Assembly: GCF_002222655.1 (NCBI RefSeq) | Contig: NZ_CP022423.1 | Coordinates: 558,001-622,000, forward strand | Reading direction: 5' to 3' | Length of the DNA: 64,000 nucleotides | Source of the DNA: Vitreoscilla filiformis | GTDB lineage: Bacteria; Pseudomonadota; Gammaproteobacteria; Burkholderiales; Burkholderiaceae_C | Part shown: positions 27,722 through 38,388 of the stretch, in pieces | How positions within the stretch are numbered: the first letter of the stretch is position 1 | How the letters are laid out: every line of letters begins with the position of its first letter | Made by a program: the position numbers and the translations under genes | Notes under the pieces: generated by a model | Database searches by the model: none | Seen by the model: the letters and a program-made list of their open reading frames with translations, nothing else | Told to the model about the DNA's origin: nothing

Positions 27722-27740
27722 CGCACCACGACCGACCACG

Positions 27741-28478
27741 ATGAACCTGCTGTTGATCAACCCCAACACCACCCAGCGCATGACAGATGCCCTGGCCACC
27801 GCCGCCCGCGCTGCCGCCGCACCGGGCACCTGCATCACGGCCTGTCAACCCAGCTTTGGCCCGGCATCGATCGAGGGGTTTTTTGATGAAACCATCGCCG
27901 CCGCCGGTGTGGCTGAACAGATGCGCCACGCGCCAGCGCACGATGCGGTGCTGATCGCCTGCTTCGGTGATCCCGGCTTGGATGCCGCCCGCGAAGCCAC
28001 ACGCGCCCCCGTGCTGGGCATCGCGGAAGCGGCGTTCCACGCCGCCAGTTTCGTCAGCACCGGGTTTTCGGTGGTGACGACGATGACCCGCACCTGTGTC
28101 ATCGCCGAGCACTTGCTGCACAAATATGGGTTTGAGCGCCGCTGTCGGGGCGTCCACGGCACGGACATTCCCGTGTTGGCACTGGAACACTGCGACGCCC
28201 AAGGCCAGCCGCTGTGCCTGCCACAGATTGAAGCCGCCGCACGGGCAGCGCTGGCGCAGGATCGCAGCGGTGCCATCGTGCTGGGTTGCGCCGGCATGGC
28301 GGGGCTGTGTGCCGCGCTGCAAGTGCGCCTGGGGGTGCCGGTGATCGATGGCGTTTCAGCCGCCGTCAAGCTGGCCGAAGCGCTGGTGGGCCTGAAGCTC
28401 ACCACCAGCGCCGTGGGGGACTACGCCCTGCCCCTGCCCAAACCCTATGCCGGCTGGGCACAGCCGCTGAGCTGGTGA
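27741..28478 (+). CDS. Asp/Glu/hydantoin racemase family protein
   Basis: Cofactor-independent two-cysteine racemase family member, close in style to hydantoin or allantoin racemases. The 245 residues begin MNLLLINPNTTQRMTDAL and carry both catalytic-type cysteines, in AVLIACFGDPG and IVLGCAGMAGL. It is divergent from the importer operon and shares its putative operators. The likely job is interconverting enantiomers of an imported hydantoin or ureide; no hydantoinase or carbamoylase is nearby, so the downstream steps must be encoded elsewhere. Confidence 0.88.
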   Translation: MNLLLINPNTTQRMTDALATAARAAAAPGTCITACQPSFGPASIEGFFDETIAAAGVAEQMRHAPAHDAVLIACFGDPGLDAAREATRAPVLGIAEAAFHAASFVSTGFSVVTTMTRTCVIAEHLLHKYGFERRCRGVHGTDIPVLALEHCDAQGQPLCLPQIEAAARAALAQDRSGAIVLGCAGMAGLCAALQVRLGVPVIDGVSAAVKLAEALVGLKLTTSAVGDYALPLPKPYAGWAQPLSW

Positions 28479-28554
28479 AGGCCGTTTGCAAGGGGGGCCG
28501 CCTAAAATCAGCGGCTCTTCTTGGCTCCTTGGCGCCGCGTGCGCCCGCTTCACC

Positions 28555-28997
28555 GTGAACACCATCCAGCCGGGCTCCTTCCTCACTTTGCACTACCGGC
28601 TCGTCGGCCCGGATGGGGCGGACGTCGTCACCACTTTCGAAGACAACCCCGCCACGCTCACCCTGGGCGCCGGCCAACTGACGCCAGCCATTGAGGCCCG
28701 CCTGATCGGGTTGGAAGAAGGCACCCGCACCCAATTCACGCTGGAACCCGGCGAAGCCTTCGGGCCGCGCAACCCGGACATGGTGCAGCGCCTCGCCCGC
28801 CAAGTGCTGGACGACATGGGCGACCCGCAAGCGGAGTACCACATCGGCGACGTGGTCGAATTCCCGACGCCGGACAACACCGGGCGTTTCGCCGGTGTCG
28901 TGCGGGCGGTGGGTGAGGGCTGGTTGGAGTTCGACTTCAACCACCCGCTGGCCGGCCAAGCGGTAACGTTTGAAGTCCAGATCATCGGGGTGCTGTG

Positions 28998-28998
<1 letters not shown>
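28555..28998 (+). CDS. slpA: FKBP-type peptidyl-prolyl isomerase, SlpA-like
   Basis: Small cytoplasmic FKBP with an insert-in-flap chaperone domain. From GTG 28555 the protein is 147 residues ([16 protein letters not shown]). It shows [22 protein letters not shown], the IF domain (about 70-115) and [15 protein letters not shown]. The next gene is ispH, overlapping at TGATG; slpA-ispH is a well-known pairing. The GTG start is chosen because the upstream in-frame ATG (28486) adds an unconserved 23-residue stretch. Confidence 0.92.
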
Positions 28999-31425
<2,427 letters not shown>

Positions 31426-31490
31426 GGCATCCCCATGACCCCCCCACTGCCAGCCCCACGCCTCCCCCGACATTCGATCTCTCCGCATGG

Positions 31491-34400
31491 ATGGCGTTGC
31501 CGGTGCTGCACCGCGCCGTGACCCTGGTGCTGGCACTGGGCGCCGGGTTTCGGCCCCGTACCTGGGTGGCCCAGCAACTCAACACCCAGGCCCGGGCCGA
31601 CGTGCTGCAACTGCCCCAGCGTTACCCGCCGGACGATGTACGCATCGCGCTGCTTGCCTTGCAAAAATCGGGCTGGGTTGAGCTGGAGGCCTCGCGCTAC
31701 AACACCGCCGAGCTGTGGCGCTTGCGCCCGTCCGCTGTGGCCGTCGTGTACCCCATGATGTTTGTGCGGGCCTCGGTGCAACACTGGCGCCAGTGGTTGG
31801 CCGAAGCCGATGGCTACGCCAACCGCCACGGCCAAGGCATGCTGTACTCACCGACCGCCGCGATCGCCCTGGCGCGGCTGGAAGCCCTGGCCGGCAGCGA
31901 CGAAGCCACGTTGCTCGGCCTGACCCAGCGCTTTGCCTTCTCGATGAGCACCAGCGAAATGCTGGCCTCGGCGGTGGGGGACATCATCGACGTCGATCTG
32001 CTGCCCATGCTCGACGTCAGTGTGCAAAGCAGTTTGTTGACCAGTTTGGTATCGGCCCAAATCACGGCATTGCAGCCGCCCCCCTTTGCGCTGGCACCGG
32101 TGGTGACGGAATTCCTCGAAGCCGAAACGGGCCCCGACAGCTGGCGGTTGCGCCTCGCTTGGGGCTTGTGCCAAGTGTTGAGTGGTGTGTCCGATGGCTT
32201 AGAGAGTGTCCTCGCGCCCCTGCCCGACCCCGAGCAGGCCGCCACGATGGGGCTGGACACACTCGACTTGGCCGTGATCGCCCAGGCCACCCGCGCCATG
32301 CAGGACGCCCAGGCCGGTCGTTGGACGAACGCCGAAACCCGTTTCGAAGAAGCGCTCAAAGCCCATCGAGCCGCCCACAACGCCCGCGCCAAACACGGGC
32401 TGGGCAGCACTTGGGGGGCCACGCTGTACGTCATGACCCTGCTGCGCCTGGGCGGTGCGGAACGCCAGGCTCGGGCGCTCAAGTTCTGTCTCAATGAAGG
32501 TGGCAAGCGCGAGCCCGTGGCCGACATCGCCGAAGGCGTGATGGCTCTGGCCATCCAAGTGCGCCAAGGGGACGCCCCAGCCAACGACCGCATGTTCTGG
32601 CCCAACAGCATGCGTTCGCCAAGTTGGCTGTCCTCGCTGGATTTGTGGCGCTGGCTGATGCGCGCTTGGCTGAAAACAGGCACCGAACCCACCCCCCTGA
32701 GCGCACGCGACCTGGACGCCTACGCCGTGCTGCACGAGCGGCTCACCGAAGCCGGCCTGCATGCACCTGCCCGGTGGTTAGAAAGCGCCCGCGCCGCCCT
32801 GGAAGTTCAGGCCTTGCCGCCCGACTTTTTCATCCAATCGGTGCAAACGAGCTGGCAAAGCACGCTGGAGGCTTTGCAGGCCCTGATCGGCGGGGACGAT
32901 CAAACCCGCACCAAGCCGACGGCCACCGATCCCGATACCCGTCTGCTCTGGGGCTTGGACCTGGCCTCTGATGGCAGCGTTCGGGAGCTCGCGCCCTATG
33001 AGCAGCGGCGCAGCGCACGCGGTTGGAGCCGCCCCAAGGGGGTGGCCCTGAGTCGTTTTCACCGCAATCCCGCCCCTCTGGATGCCGACGACGCCAAAAT
33101 CGTCGCCACGCTGCGCCAAGACACCAACACCCGTATTTTCAGGCTCGACCTGAGCGAAGCCCTGCCGGCCCTGGTGGGACACCCCCGCGTGGTGATCGCC
33201 CCAGCGTTGGACACCTTGGTGGACATCGTCGAAGCCATTCCCGAACTGGACGTCACCCACCAACCGGCCCGGCCCGGTGAGCTCCAAGCGGTGCGCGTGC
33301 GCATGGTGCCTTACATTGATCCCACAGGCGGTTCGGCGCTGCAAGGGGTGGCGGCGGTCAGCGCCAGCCATCAGCGGGAACTGGACACGCTCAAGAGCAT
33401 GCGCATCCTGCCCAAAACCCCGCAGCGGGCCCGGTTGTATCGGCTGAACGTGGCGCAGCGCCGGGTGGCGTTGCTGCTCGGCATGCAAGGGCTGACCTTG
33501 CCCGCTGAGGGGCTGGCTCAACTGGAACCCATTCTGGCCGGACTGGGGGCCCATTTCCAAATCCACTCGGACGCCTCCCCCGTGCAAGCGGGCCGGGAAC
33601 TGCCGGCCAATGTGCGCCTGCGCGCCGAGTTGCAACCCCAGGGGGACGGCGTGCTGTTGCGTCTGGTGGCGGCACCGTTTGGCCCCGACTACCCCGCCGG
33701 GCCCCGTCCGATCCCCGGGCAAGGCCGCACCCGCCTCGTGGTCGCGCTGGGCGGCGAAACCCTGGGCGTACAACGCCACTTGGAGGCCGAGCTGGCGAAC
33801 CTGGAAACGGTGCTCGATGCCTGCCCGATGCTGTCCCCAGTGTCACCCGGCGCGCCCTGCGAATGGGTGCTGGACACGCCCGAAGACGCCCTGGCCCTGC
33901 TGGAGCGCCTGCCCACGTTGAACGCCTTGCAGGGGATGGACTGGCCCAAAGGCCGGCCACTGCGGGTGGACAGCGCTTCACTCCCTCAACTGCGTTTGAA
34001 CCTGCGCACCAGCAGCGAGTGGTTCGAACTGGATGGCCGATTGAAGGTCGATGAGCAACTGGTGCTCGGCCTCCAGCAGCTTTTCCAACTGGCGCAACAG
34101 CACAGCCGTTTTGTGCCCATGGGCGAGGGCCGCTACCTGGCCCTGACGCAAGACCTGCGCGAACGGCTGGAAGATTTGGCCGCCGTCGGCGAGGTGGGCA
34201 AGCGCGAAGAAGGCAGCGGCACCACACTGCGCGTGCCGGCAGTGGCCGCGCCGTGGTTGGAACAAGCCGCAGCGGGCACCCAGCTCGTCACCGATGCGGG
34301 GTTCCAGCAGCGTCTGGAGCGATTCGAAACGGCGCAAGCGGTGGTGCCGGTGGTGCCGCACACCCTTCAAGCCAGCCTGCGCCCTTATCAAGAAGAAGGT

Positions 34401-35765
34401 TTTGAATGGGCCATGCGCCTGGCCCACGCCGGCCTGGGGGCCTGTTTGGCGGACGACATGGGCCTGGGCAAAACCGTGCAAGCGCTGGCCGTCTTGCTGG
34501 CGCGCTCCTCCCAGGGGCCGGCTTTGGTGGTGGCGCCGACATCGCTGTTAGGCAACTGGCGGTCGGAGGCGCGCAAGTTCGCCCCCACCCTGCGGGTGAG
34601 CATCTACGCCGAAGGGGGCCCCGAGCGGGCGGCGCAAGTTGGCACCTTGGGCCCGGGGCGCGTGCTGCTGGTGTCTTACCCCATGCTGCAAATCGACCAA
34701 ACGGTGTTCGCGGCCAAGTCGTGGGCCACCCTGGTGCTGGACGAAGCGCAGGCCATCAAAAATGCCTCCGCCAAACGCAGCCAAGCGGTTTTCGAGTTGC
34801 AGGCAGACTTCCGTCTGGCGCTGTCGGGCACGCCGATCGAGAACCGGCTGGCCGAGTTGTGGTCGATCATGCGGGCCTGCAACCCGGGTTTGTTGGGCAC
34901 GCCACAGCAATTCAACGAGCGTTTCGCCGGCCCCATTGAGCGCCAGCGCGACCGAGGCGCCCAGCGACGTTTGCGCCGGTTGATCGCCCCCTTTGTTCTG
35001 CGACGAACCAAGTCGCAGGTGCTCACCGACCTGCCCCCGCGCACCGAACTGATTCACAAAGTCGAGCCCGAAGCGATCGAGCAAGCGCACTACGAAGCTT
35101 TGCGCCGAGAAGTACTGGCCGCCACCGAAGCCAGCCTGGCCACGGCCCCGGTTGGGCAAGCGCATTTCAATGTGCTGGCCGGCCTGACCAAGTTGCGGCG
35201 GGCGGCGTGCGATCCGCGCCTCGTGAACTCGCAGCTCAGTGCGGCAGGGGCCAAAGTGCGTGCGTTTGGGGAGCTGGCGGCCGAGCTGGTGGCGAATGGA
35301 CACAAGGCCCTGGTGTTCAGCCAGTTTGTGGACTTTCTGGCCTTGCTCAAAGCGCCGCTGGACGCAGCCGGCATTCCCTACCAATACTTGGACGGCAGCA
35401 CACCCGCTGCGGAGCGCACCCGCCGTGTGGAAGCGTTCCAGGCCGGACAAGGTGATTTTTTCCTCATCAGTTTGAAAGCCGGTGGCTTTGGCCTGAACCT
35501 GACCGTGGCCGACTATGTGGTGATTGCAGATCCTTGGTGGAACCCTGCTGCGGAGGATCAAGCCACGGGGCGGGCTCACCGCATGGGCCAGCAGCGGCCA
35601 GTGACGGTGTACCGCCTGGTCAACCAAGGCACGCTGGAGGACAAAATCATTGCACTGCACCAGCAAAAGCGCGAGCTGGCCGACTTGCTGTTGGAAGGTC
35701 AGGAGACCGCTGTGATCCCCGATGCCCAAGCGCTGCTGGCGCTGATGCGCAATGACGAGTCTTGA
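31491..35765 (+). CDS. SNF2-family DEAD/H-box helicase-like ATPase
   Basis: Large Swi2/Snf2-type ATPase, 1424 residues. The first ~900 residues form a poorly conserved N-terminal region typical of bacterial SNF2 proteins. The motor occupies about 965-1415: Walker A ADDMGLGKTVQAL, LDEAQAIKN (DEAQ-type box), LSGTPIENRLAEL, then the helicase C domain with KALVFSQFVDF, SLKAGGFGLNLT and the arginine-finger region QATGRAHRMGQ. Such proteins move on DNA or remodel protein-DNA or RNA polymerase complexes. ATG 31491 is the only in-frame start after serS and lacks a clear ribosome-binding site. Confidence 0.9.
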   Translation: MALPVLHRAVTLVLALGAGFRPRTWVAQQLNTQARADVLQLPQRYPPDDVRIALLALQKSGWVELEASRYNTAELWRLRPSAVAVVYPMMFVRASVQHWRQWLAEADGYANRHGQGMLYSPTAAIALARLEALAGSDEATLLGLTQRFAFSMSTSEMLASAVGDIIDVDLLPMLDVSVQSSLLTSLVSAQITALQPPPFALAPVVTEFLEAETGPDSWRLRLAWGLCQVLSGVSDGLESVLAPLPDPEQAATMGLDTLDLAVIAQATRAMQDAQAGRWTNAETRFEEALKAHRAAHNARAKHGLGSTWGATLYVMTLLRLGGAERQARALKFCLNEGGKREPVADIAEGVMALAIQVRQGDAPANDRMFWPNSMRSPSWLSSLDLWRWLMRAWLKTGTEPTPLSARDLDAYAVLHERLTEAGLHAPARWLESARAALEVQALPPDFFIQSVQTSWQSTLEALQALIGGDDQTRTKPTATDPDTRLLWGLDLASDGSVRELAPYEQRRSARGWSRPKGVALSRFHRNPAPLDADDAKIVATLRQDTNTRIFRLDLSEALPALVGHPRVVIAPALDTLVDIVEAIPELDVTHQPARPGELQAVRVRMVPYIDPTGGSALQGVAAVSASHQRELDTLKSMRILPKTPQRARLYRLNVAQRRVALLLGMQGLTLPAEGLAQLEPILAGLGAHFQIHSDASPVQAGRELPANVRLRAELQPQGDGVLLRLVAAPFGPDYPAGPRPIPGQGRTRLVVALGGETLGVQRHLEAELANLETVLDACPMLSPVSPGAPCEWVLDTPEDALALLERLPTLNALQGMDWPKGRPLRVDSASLPQLRLNLRTSSEWFELDGRLKVDEQLVLGLQQLFQLAQQHSRFVPMGEGRYLALTQDLRERLEDLAAVGEVGKREEGSGTTLRVPAVAAPWLEQAAAGTQLVTDAGFQQRLERFETAQAVVPVVPHTLQASLRPYQEEGFEWAMRLAHAGLGACLADDMGLGKTVQALAVLLARSSQGPALVVAPTSLLGNWRSEARKFAPTLRVSIYAEGGPERAAQVGTLGPGRVLLVSYPMLQIDQTVFAAKSWATLVLDEAQAIKNASAKRSQAVFELQADFRLALSGTPIENRLAELWSIMRACNPGLLGTPQQFNERFAGPIERQRDRGAQRRLRRLIAPFVLRRTKSQVLTDLPPRTELIHKVEPEAIEQAHYEALRREVLAATEASLATAPVGQAHFNVLAGLTKLRRAACDPRLVNSQLSAAGAKVRAFGELAAELVANGHKALVFSQFVDFLALLKAPLDAAGIPYQYLDGSTPAAERTRRVEAFQAGQGDFFLISLKAGGFGLNLTVADYVVIADPWWNPAAEDQATGRAHRMGQQRPVTVYRLVNQGTLEDKIIALHQQKRELADLLLEGQETAVIPDAQALLALMRNDES

Positions 35766-35790
35766 AACTCAACTTTTCACGGCTGGGTGC

Positions 35791-35820
35791 TTGATTTTGG
35801 GGTGGAAATTCCACTAGAAT
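35791..35820 (+). promoter_or_regulatory. Promoter of tRNA-Ser with a dyad in the spacer
   Basis: TTGATT (35791-35796) and TAGAAT (35815-35820) are separated by 18 bases and lie 40 bases before the tRNA. A 13-base dyad, GTGGAAATTCCAC (35802-35814), fills the spacer and could be a protein-binding site. Confidence 0.6.
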
Positions 35821-35860
35821 GCGCAGCTTCACCCAGTAGACCACGGGTGGCACCGAACCA

Positions 35861-35951
35861 GGAGAGGTGGCAGAGTGGTCGAATGCGCCGGACTCGAAAT
35901 CCGGTATACGGTTATTCCGTATCGAGGGTTCGAATCCCTCCTTCTCCGCCA
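35861..35951 (+). tRNA. tRNA-Ser (anticodon CGA)
   Basis: 91 nt including encoded CCA. Acceptor GGAGAGG pairs with CTTCTCC, discriminator G, anticodon stem CCGGA/TCCGG with loop CTCGAAA giving anticodon CGA, a long variable arm (TATACGG...CCGTATC), and T-loop TTCGAAT. This is a class II tRNA reading UCG. The integrase gene begins 209 bases downstream, so the 3' end is the insertion site of the genomic island. Confidence 0.97.
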
Positions 35952-35983
35952 AATCAGTGAAGCACCATGCTTCACAACGAATC

Positions 35984-36021
35984 AAGCCCCTAGGCAAATC
36001 AAGCGCCTAGGGGCTTTTTTC
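35984..36021 (+). terminator. Rho-independent terminator after tRNA-Ser
   Basis: A 12-bp stem (AAGCCCCTAGGC at 35984-35995 with GCCTAGGGGCTT at 36005-36016) is followed by a run of Ts. It ends the tRNA transcript before the integrase gene. Confidence 0.9.
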
Positions 36022-36064
36022 TTGTCACGTTGGTGCGGTTTGGTGCTGTGCAGCGCATAGGATT

Positions 36065-36117
36065 CCGGGGAACAAACCGGGGCACAAAGCCGGGGAACCG
36101 GGACACCACCGGGGAAC
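36065..36117 (+). repeat. Five CCGGGGAAC-type direct repeats, probable integrase arm sites
   Basis: Copies at 36065, 36077, 36090, 36098 and 36109: three read CCGGGGAAC, one CCGGGGCAC, one CCGGGACAC. Two more copies occur at the far end of the island (51910 CCGGGGAAC and 51922 TCGGGGAAC). Matching clusters inside both ends of an integrated element are expected for integrase arm-type binding sites. Confidence 0.7.
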
Positions 36118-36159
36118 GCCCCCAGGCGAAGACGCTGCCCACATACCGGAGCCCTTGCC

Positions 36160-37398
36160 ATGCTGACCGACGCTGATTGCCGTAATGCCACCTGTCCACC
36201 AGAAAAGAAGCGCCACCGCCTGACCGATTCCGGGGGGCTTTACTTGGAGGTGAGCCCATCGGGTTCTAAACGTTGGTTCTGGAAGTTCTACCCGGACGGC
36301 AAAGAATCGCGGTTAGCCCTGGGGGTTTATCCCGCCGTGACACTCAAGGCGGCACGCCAAGCCCGCGACACTGCGCGCAAGCTCAGGGACGAAGGCGCCA
36401 ACCCAGTTCAACAGCGCAGAGCCGAAAAACTCGCAGGCAGCGCCAACAAAGCGGTGACGTTTGAGGCCGTAGCCCGTGAGTTCTACGAAAGCAAGGCAGA
36501 CGGGTGGAGCCCGACACATGCGGCGCGATGGCTTCGCCTGGTGGACAAAGACGCCACCCCCCGCATGGGCGCCCTACCGCTGTCAGACATCACGGCGCCG
36601 ATGGTGTTGGACGTGTTGCGCAAAGTCGAAGCCCGAGGTGTGGTCGAAACCGCCCGCAAACTCTCGGAGTGCATCGGGCAGGTGTTCCGGTACGGCATCG
36701 CCACGGGACGATGCGAGAGAAACCCGGTGCCAGACCTACGCGGCGCCCTCAAGCCGCGCACCGTCAAACACATGGCCGCATTGTTGGAGCCGGCGCAGGT
36801 GGGCGCGCTGCTGAGGGCGTGCGATGTCTACATGGGCCAGCCCGTCACCCGCGCTGCGCTGGTGTTGTCCGCCCTGTTGTTTCAACGCCCCGGCAACATG
36901 CGAGCGATGGAATGGGCCGAAATCGATTTTGACGGGGCAATGTGGGCGATCCCATCGGCCAAGATGAAACGCACCGTTCAGGCCAAGAGAAGCGGACGGC
37001 CCCACATGGTGCCCCTGAGCCGGCAAGCGCTGGCGATCCTGGCAGAGCTGCGACTACTGACAGGCGGGGGGCGGTACGTGTTCCCGAGCTTGCGCATGGG
37101 TAACGCGCCCATGAGTGAAAACACGATTCGCGCAGCGCTGCGAAACATGGGTTACAGCAACAACGACATGACGCCCCACGGTTTCCGAGCGACAGCCAGA
37201 ACTTTGATGGCAGAGCGCCTGAACATGAGCCCGGACGTGCTGGAAGCGCAACTGGCGCACGGCAAATCAGGCCCGCTCGGGATGGCCTATGACAGAGCCG
37301 AGTTCATGGCGCAGCGCCGGCAAATGATGCAAGCATGGGCGGACTACCTGGACACACTGCGCGAAGGGGCGCAGGTTCTGCAATTCCGCAGGGCGTGA
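36160..37398 (+). CDS. Tyrosine-type integrase, P4/DUF4102 family
   Basis: Site-specific recombinase that inserts and excises the island at tRNA-Ser. The 412 residues have the DUF4102 N-terminal arm-binding domain (RHRLTDSGGLYLEVSPSG, KRWFWKFY, LGVYPAVTLKAARQ), a core-binding SAM-like domain (about 95-195), and the catalytic domain with QRPGNMRAMEW (Arg, about 246), HGFRATARTL (His340, Arg343), AHGK (His367) and the nucleophile Tyr377 in MAYDRAEF. All catalytic residues are present, so it should be active. Transcription points into the island. Confidence 0.95.
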   Translation: MLTDADCRNATCPPEKKRHRLTDSGGLYLEVSPSGSKRWFWKFYPDGKESRLALGVYPAVTLKAARQARDTARKLRDEGANPVQQRRAEKLAGSANKAVTFEAVAREFYESKADGWSPTHAARWLRLVDKDATPRMGALPLSDITAPMVLDVLRKVEARGVVETARKLSECIGQVFRYGIATGRCERNPVPDLRGALKPRTVKHMAALLEPAQVGALLRACDVYMGQPVTRAALVLSALLFQRPGNMRAMEWAEIDFDGAMWAIPSAKMKRTVQAKRSGRPHMVPLSRQALAILAELRLLTGGGRYVFPSLRMGNAPMSENTIRAALRNMGYSNNDMTPHGFRATARTLMAERLNMSPDVLEAQLAHGKSGPLGMAYDRAEFMAQRRQMMQAWADYLDTLREGAQVLQFRRA

Positions 37399-37752
37399 GA
37401 GCCCTAAAAGTGAAATTCTGGGGGTTTTTGGTGGCTTTTCGGGTCTTTCGCGGCCCCCTGCCACGCCACACCAGCACCCCGACAAAGCCCGCGCACCAGT
37501 GCCACCCATGCCTGAAAAGTGAAATTACGGGGTCTTTTCGGTACTTTGTTGCTTTAATGAGACATTTAGGCTTATGGATACTGAGGGGGTTAAATGAAAT
37601 TATTGACATACAAACGAACATGGTCTTTAGAAATTTTCTGGTGTTGTATTACAGTACCGTAATAGAATTGAGAGGCAAGTTTTATGTGTGACGAATGCGC
37701 AACAACGCCCGTTGTGCGCTACCATGCACTTTCGTTGTAACGAAAGTGCTCT
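37399..37752. other. AT-richer gene-free stretch with repeats and two palindromes
   Basis: No convincing gene. It holds a 24-base imperfect direct repeat (37406-37429 and 37515-37538, 20/24 identical, core AAAAGTGAAATT), a near-palindrome ATTACAGTACCGTAAT (37648-37663), and a perfect palindrome with 11-base arms and a 2-base centre (37726-37749, arms GCACTTTCGTT/AACGAAAGTGC). The last sits 3 bases before the AlpA-like start codon. The area most likely contains the regulator's promoter and operator. Confidence 0.7.
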
Positions 37753-38070
37753 ATGCGCCATCAAAAAGCTGTCTCCCATCTGACACAGAACAACGGTGCT
37801 CACGCCGCCAACATTGCGGCCCTGACCGCTCAAGCCCGTAAGCCATCCCAGGACAGCCGGCAAACCGCCGCAACCGCCCACGACCCCGACGCACTGCTGA
37901 GAACCGCCGTCTTTGCTGAACTGGCGGGCACTTCGGTTTCGTGGGTCTATCGCCAAGCCCGCGAGGGCATGCCCGGCTTTCCCAAGCCGGTGAAGATGGG
38001 CGCACGTTGCACCCGCTGGCGTTCTGGCGATGTGCGGGCGTTCCTTCAAGCGCAAAGCGCCAACGTGTGA
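37753..38070 (+). CDS. AlpA/excisionase-like DNA-binding protein
   Basis: 105-residue protein with a MerR/AlpA-type winged helix in its C-terminal half: LLRTAVFAELAGTSVSWVYR, then FPKPVKMGARCTRWRSGDVRAFL. AlpA-type proteins on islands and satellites activate integrase or act as excision factors. The N-terminal ~45 residues are polar, without motif, and an internal start is possible. A perfect inverted repeat ends 3 bases before the ATG, consistent with autoregulation. Confidence 0.85.
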   Translation: MRHQKAVSHLTQNNGAHAANIAALTAQARKPSQDSRQTAATAHDPDALLRTAVFAELAGTSVSWVYRQAREGMPGFPKPVKMGARCTRWRSGDVRAFLQAQSANV

Positions 38071-38079
38071 GGGGATGCG

Positions 38080-38373
38080 ATGAAAACCCCGTACTCCCCC
38101 CCGACCTCCGCACCTGACGGCACCAAAAAGAAAGCCCTGACAACCGCGCCAACGGTCGAACAGGGCCAACTAACTGGTAATGAATGGGCTATTACAGACC
38201 AACAAGCCGCGCCAACGGCTGCTGAGTCAGGGGGCTTTGTCTTTGACAGCGCCACGGGCGGGATTGTCGCCACCAAGGCGGGCACATGCAAGCAAAAAAT
38301 GCTGCGAAGCCCTGGGCCGCGCCGCGCCCTTGTGGCCCTGCTGACTGGCGCTGATACATCCCCCACAGCCTAA
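38080..38373 (+). CDS. Hypothetical island protein, 97 residues
   Basis: Not recognised. It lies 9 bases after the AlpA-like stop and 15 bases before the Toprim gene, the spacing expected of an operon member. The protein is Thr/Ala/Pro rich with a basic C-terminal stretch (KAGTCKQKMLRSPGPRRALV). No signal peptide, membrane helix or cysteine motif. Coding status rests on position and an uninterrupted frame. Confidence 0.5.
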   Translation: MKTPYSPPTSAPDGTKKKALTTAPTVEQGQLTGNEWAITDQQAAPTAAESGGFVFDSATGGIVATKAGTCKQKMLRSPGPRRALVALLTGADTSPTA

Positions 38374-38388
38374 ACGAAGGGACACACC

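Noticed and set aside
28486-28554. ATG 28486 as the start of the FKBP gene
   Set aside because: The added 23 residues are not FKBP-like; GTG 28555 begins the conserved protein.
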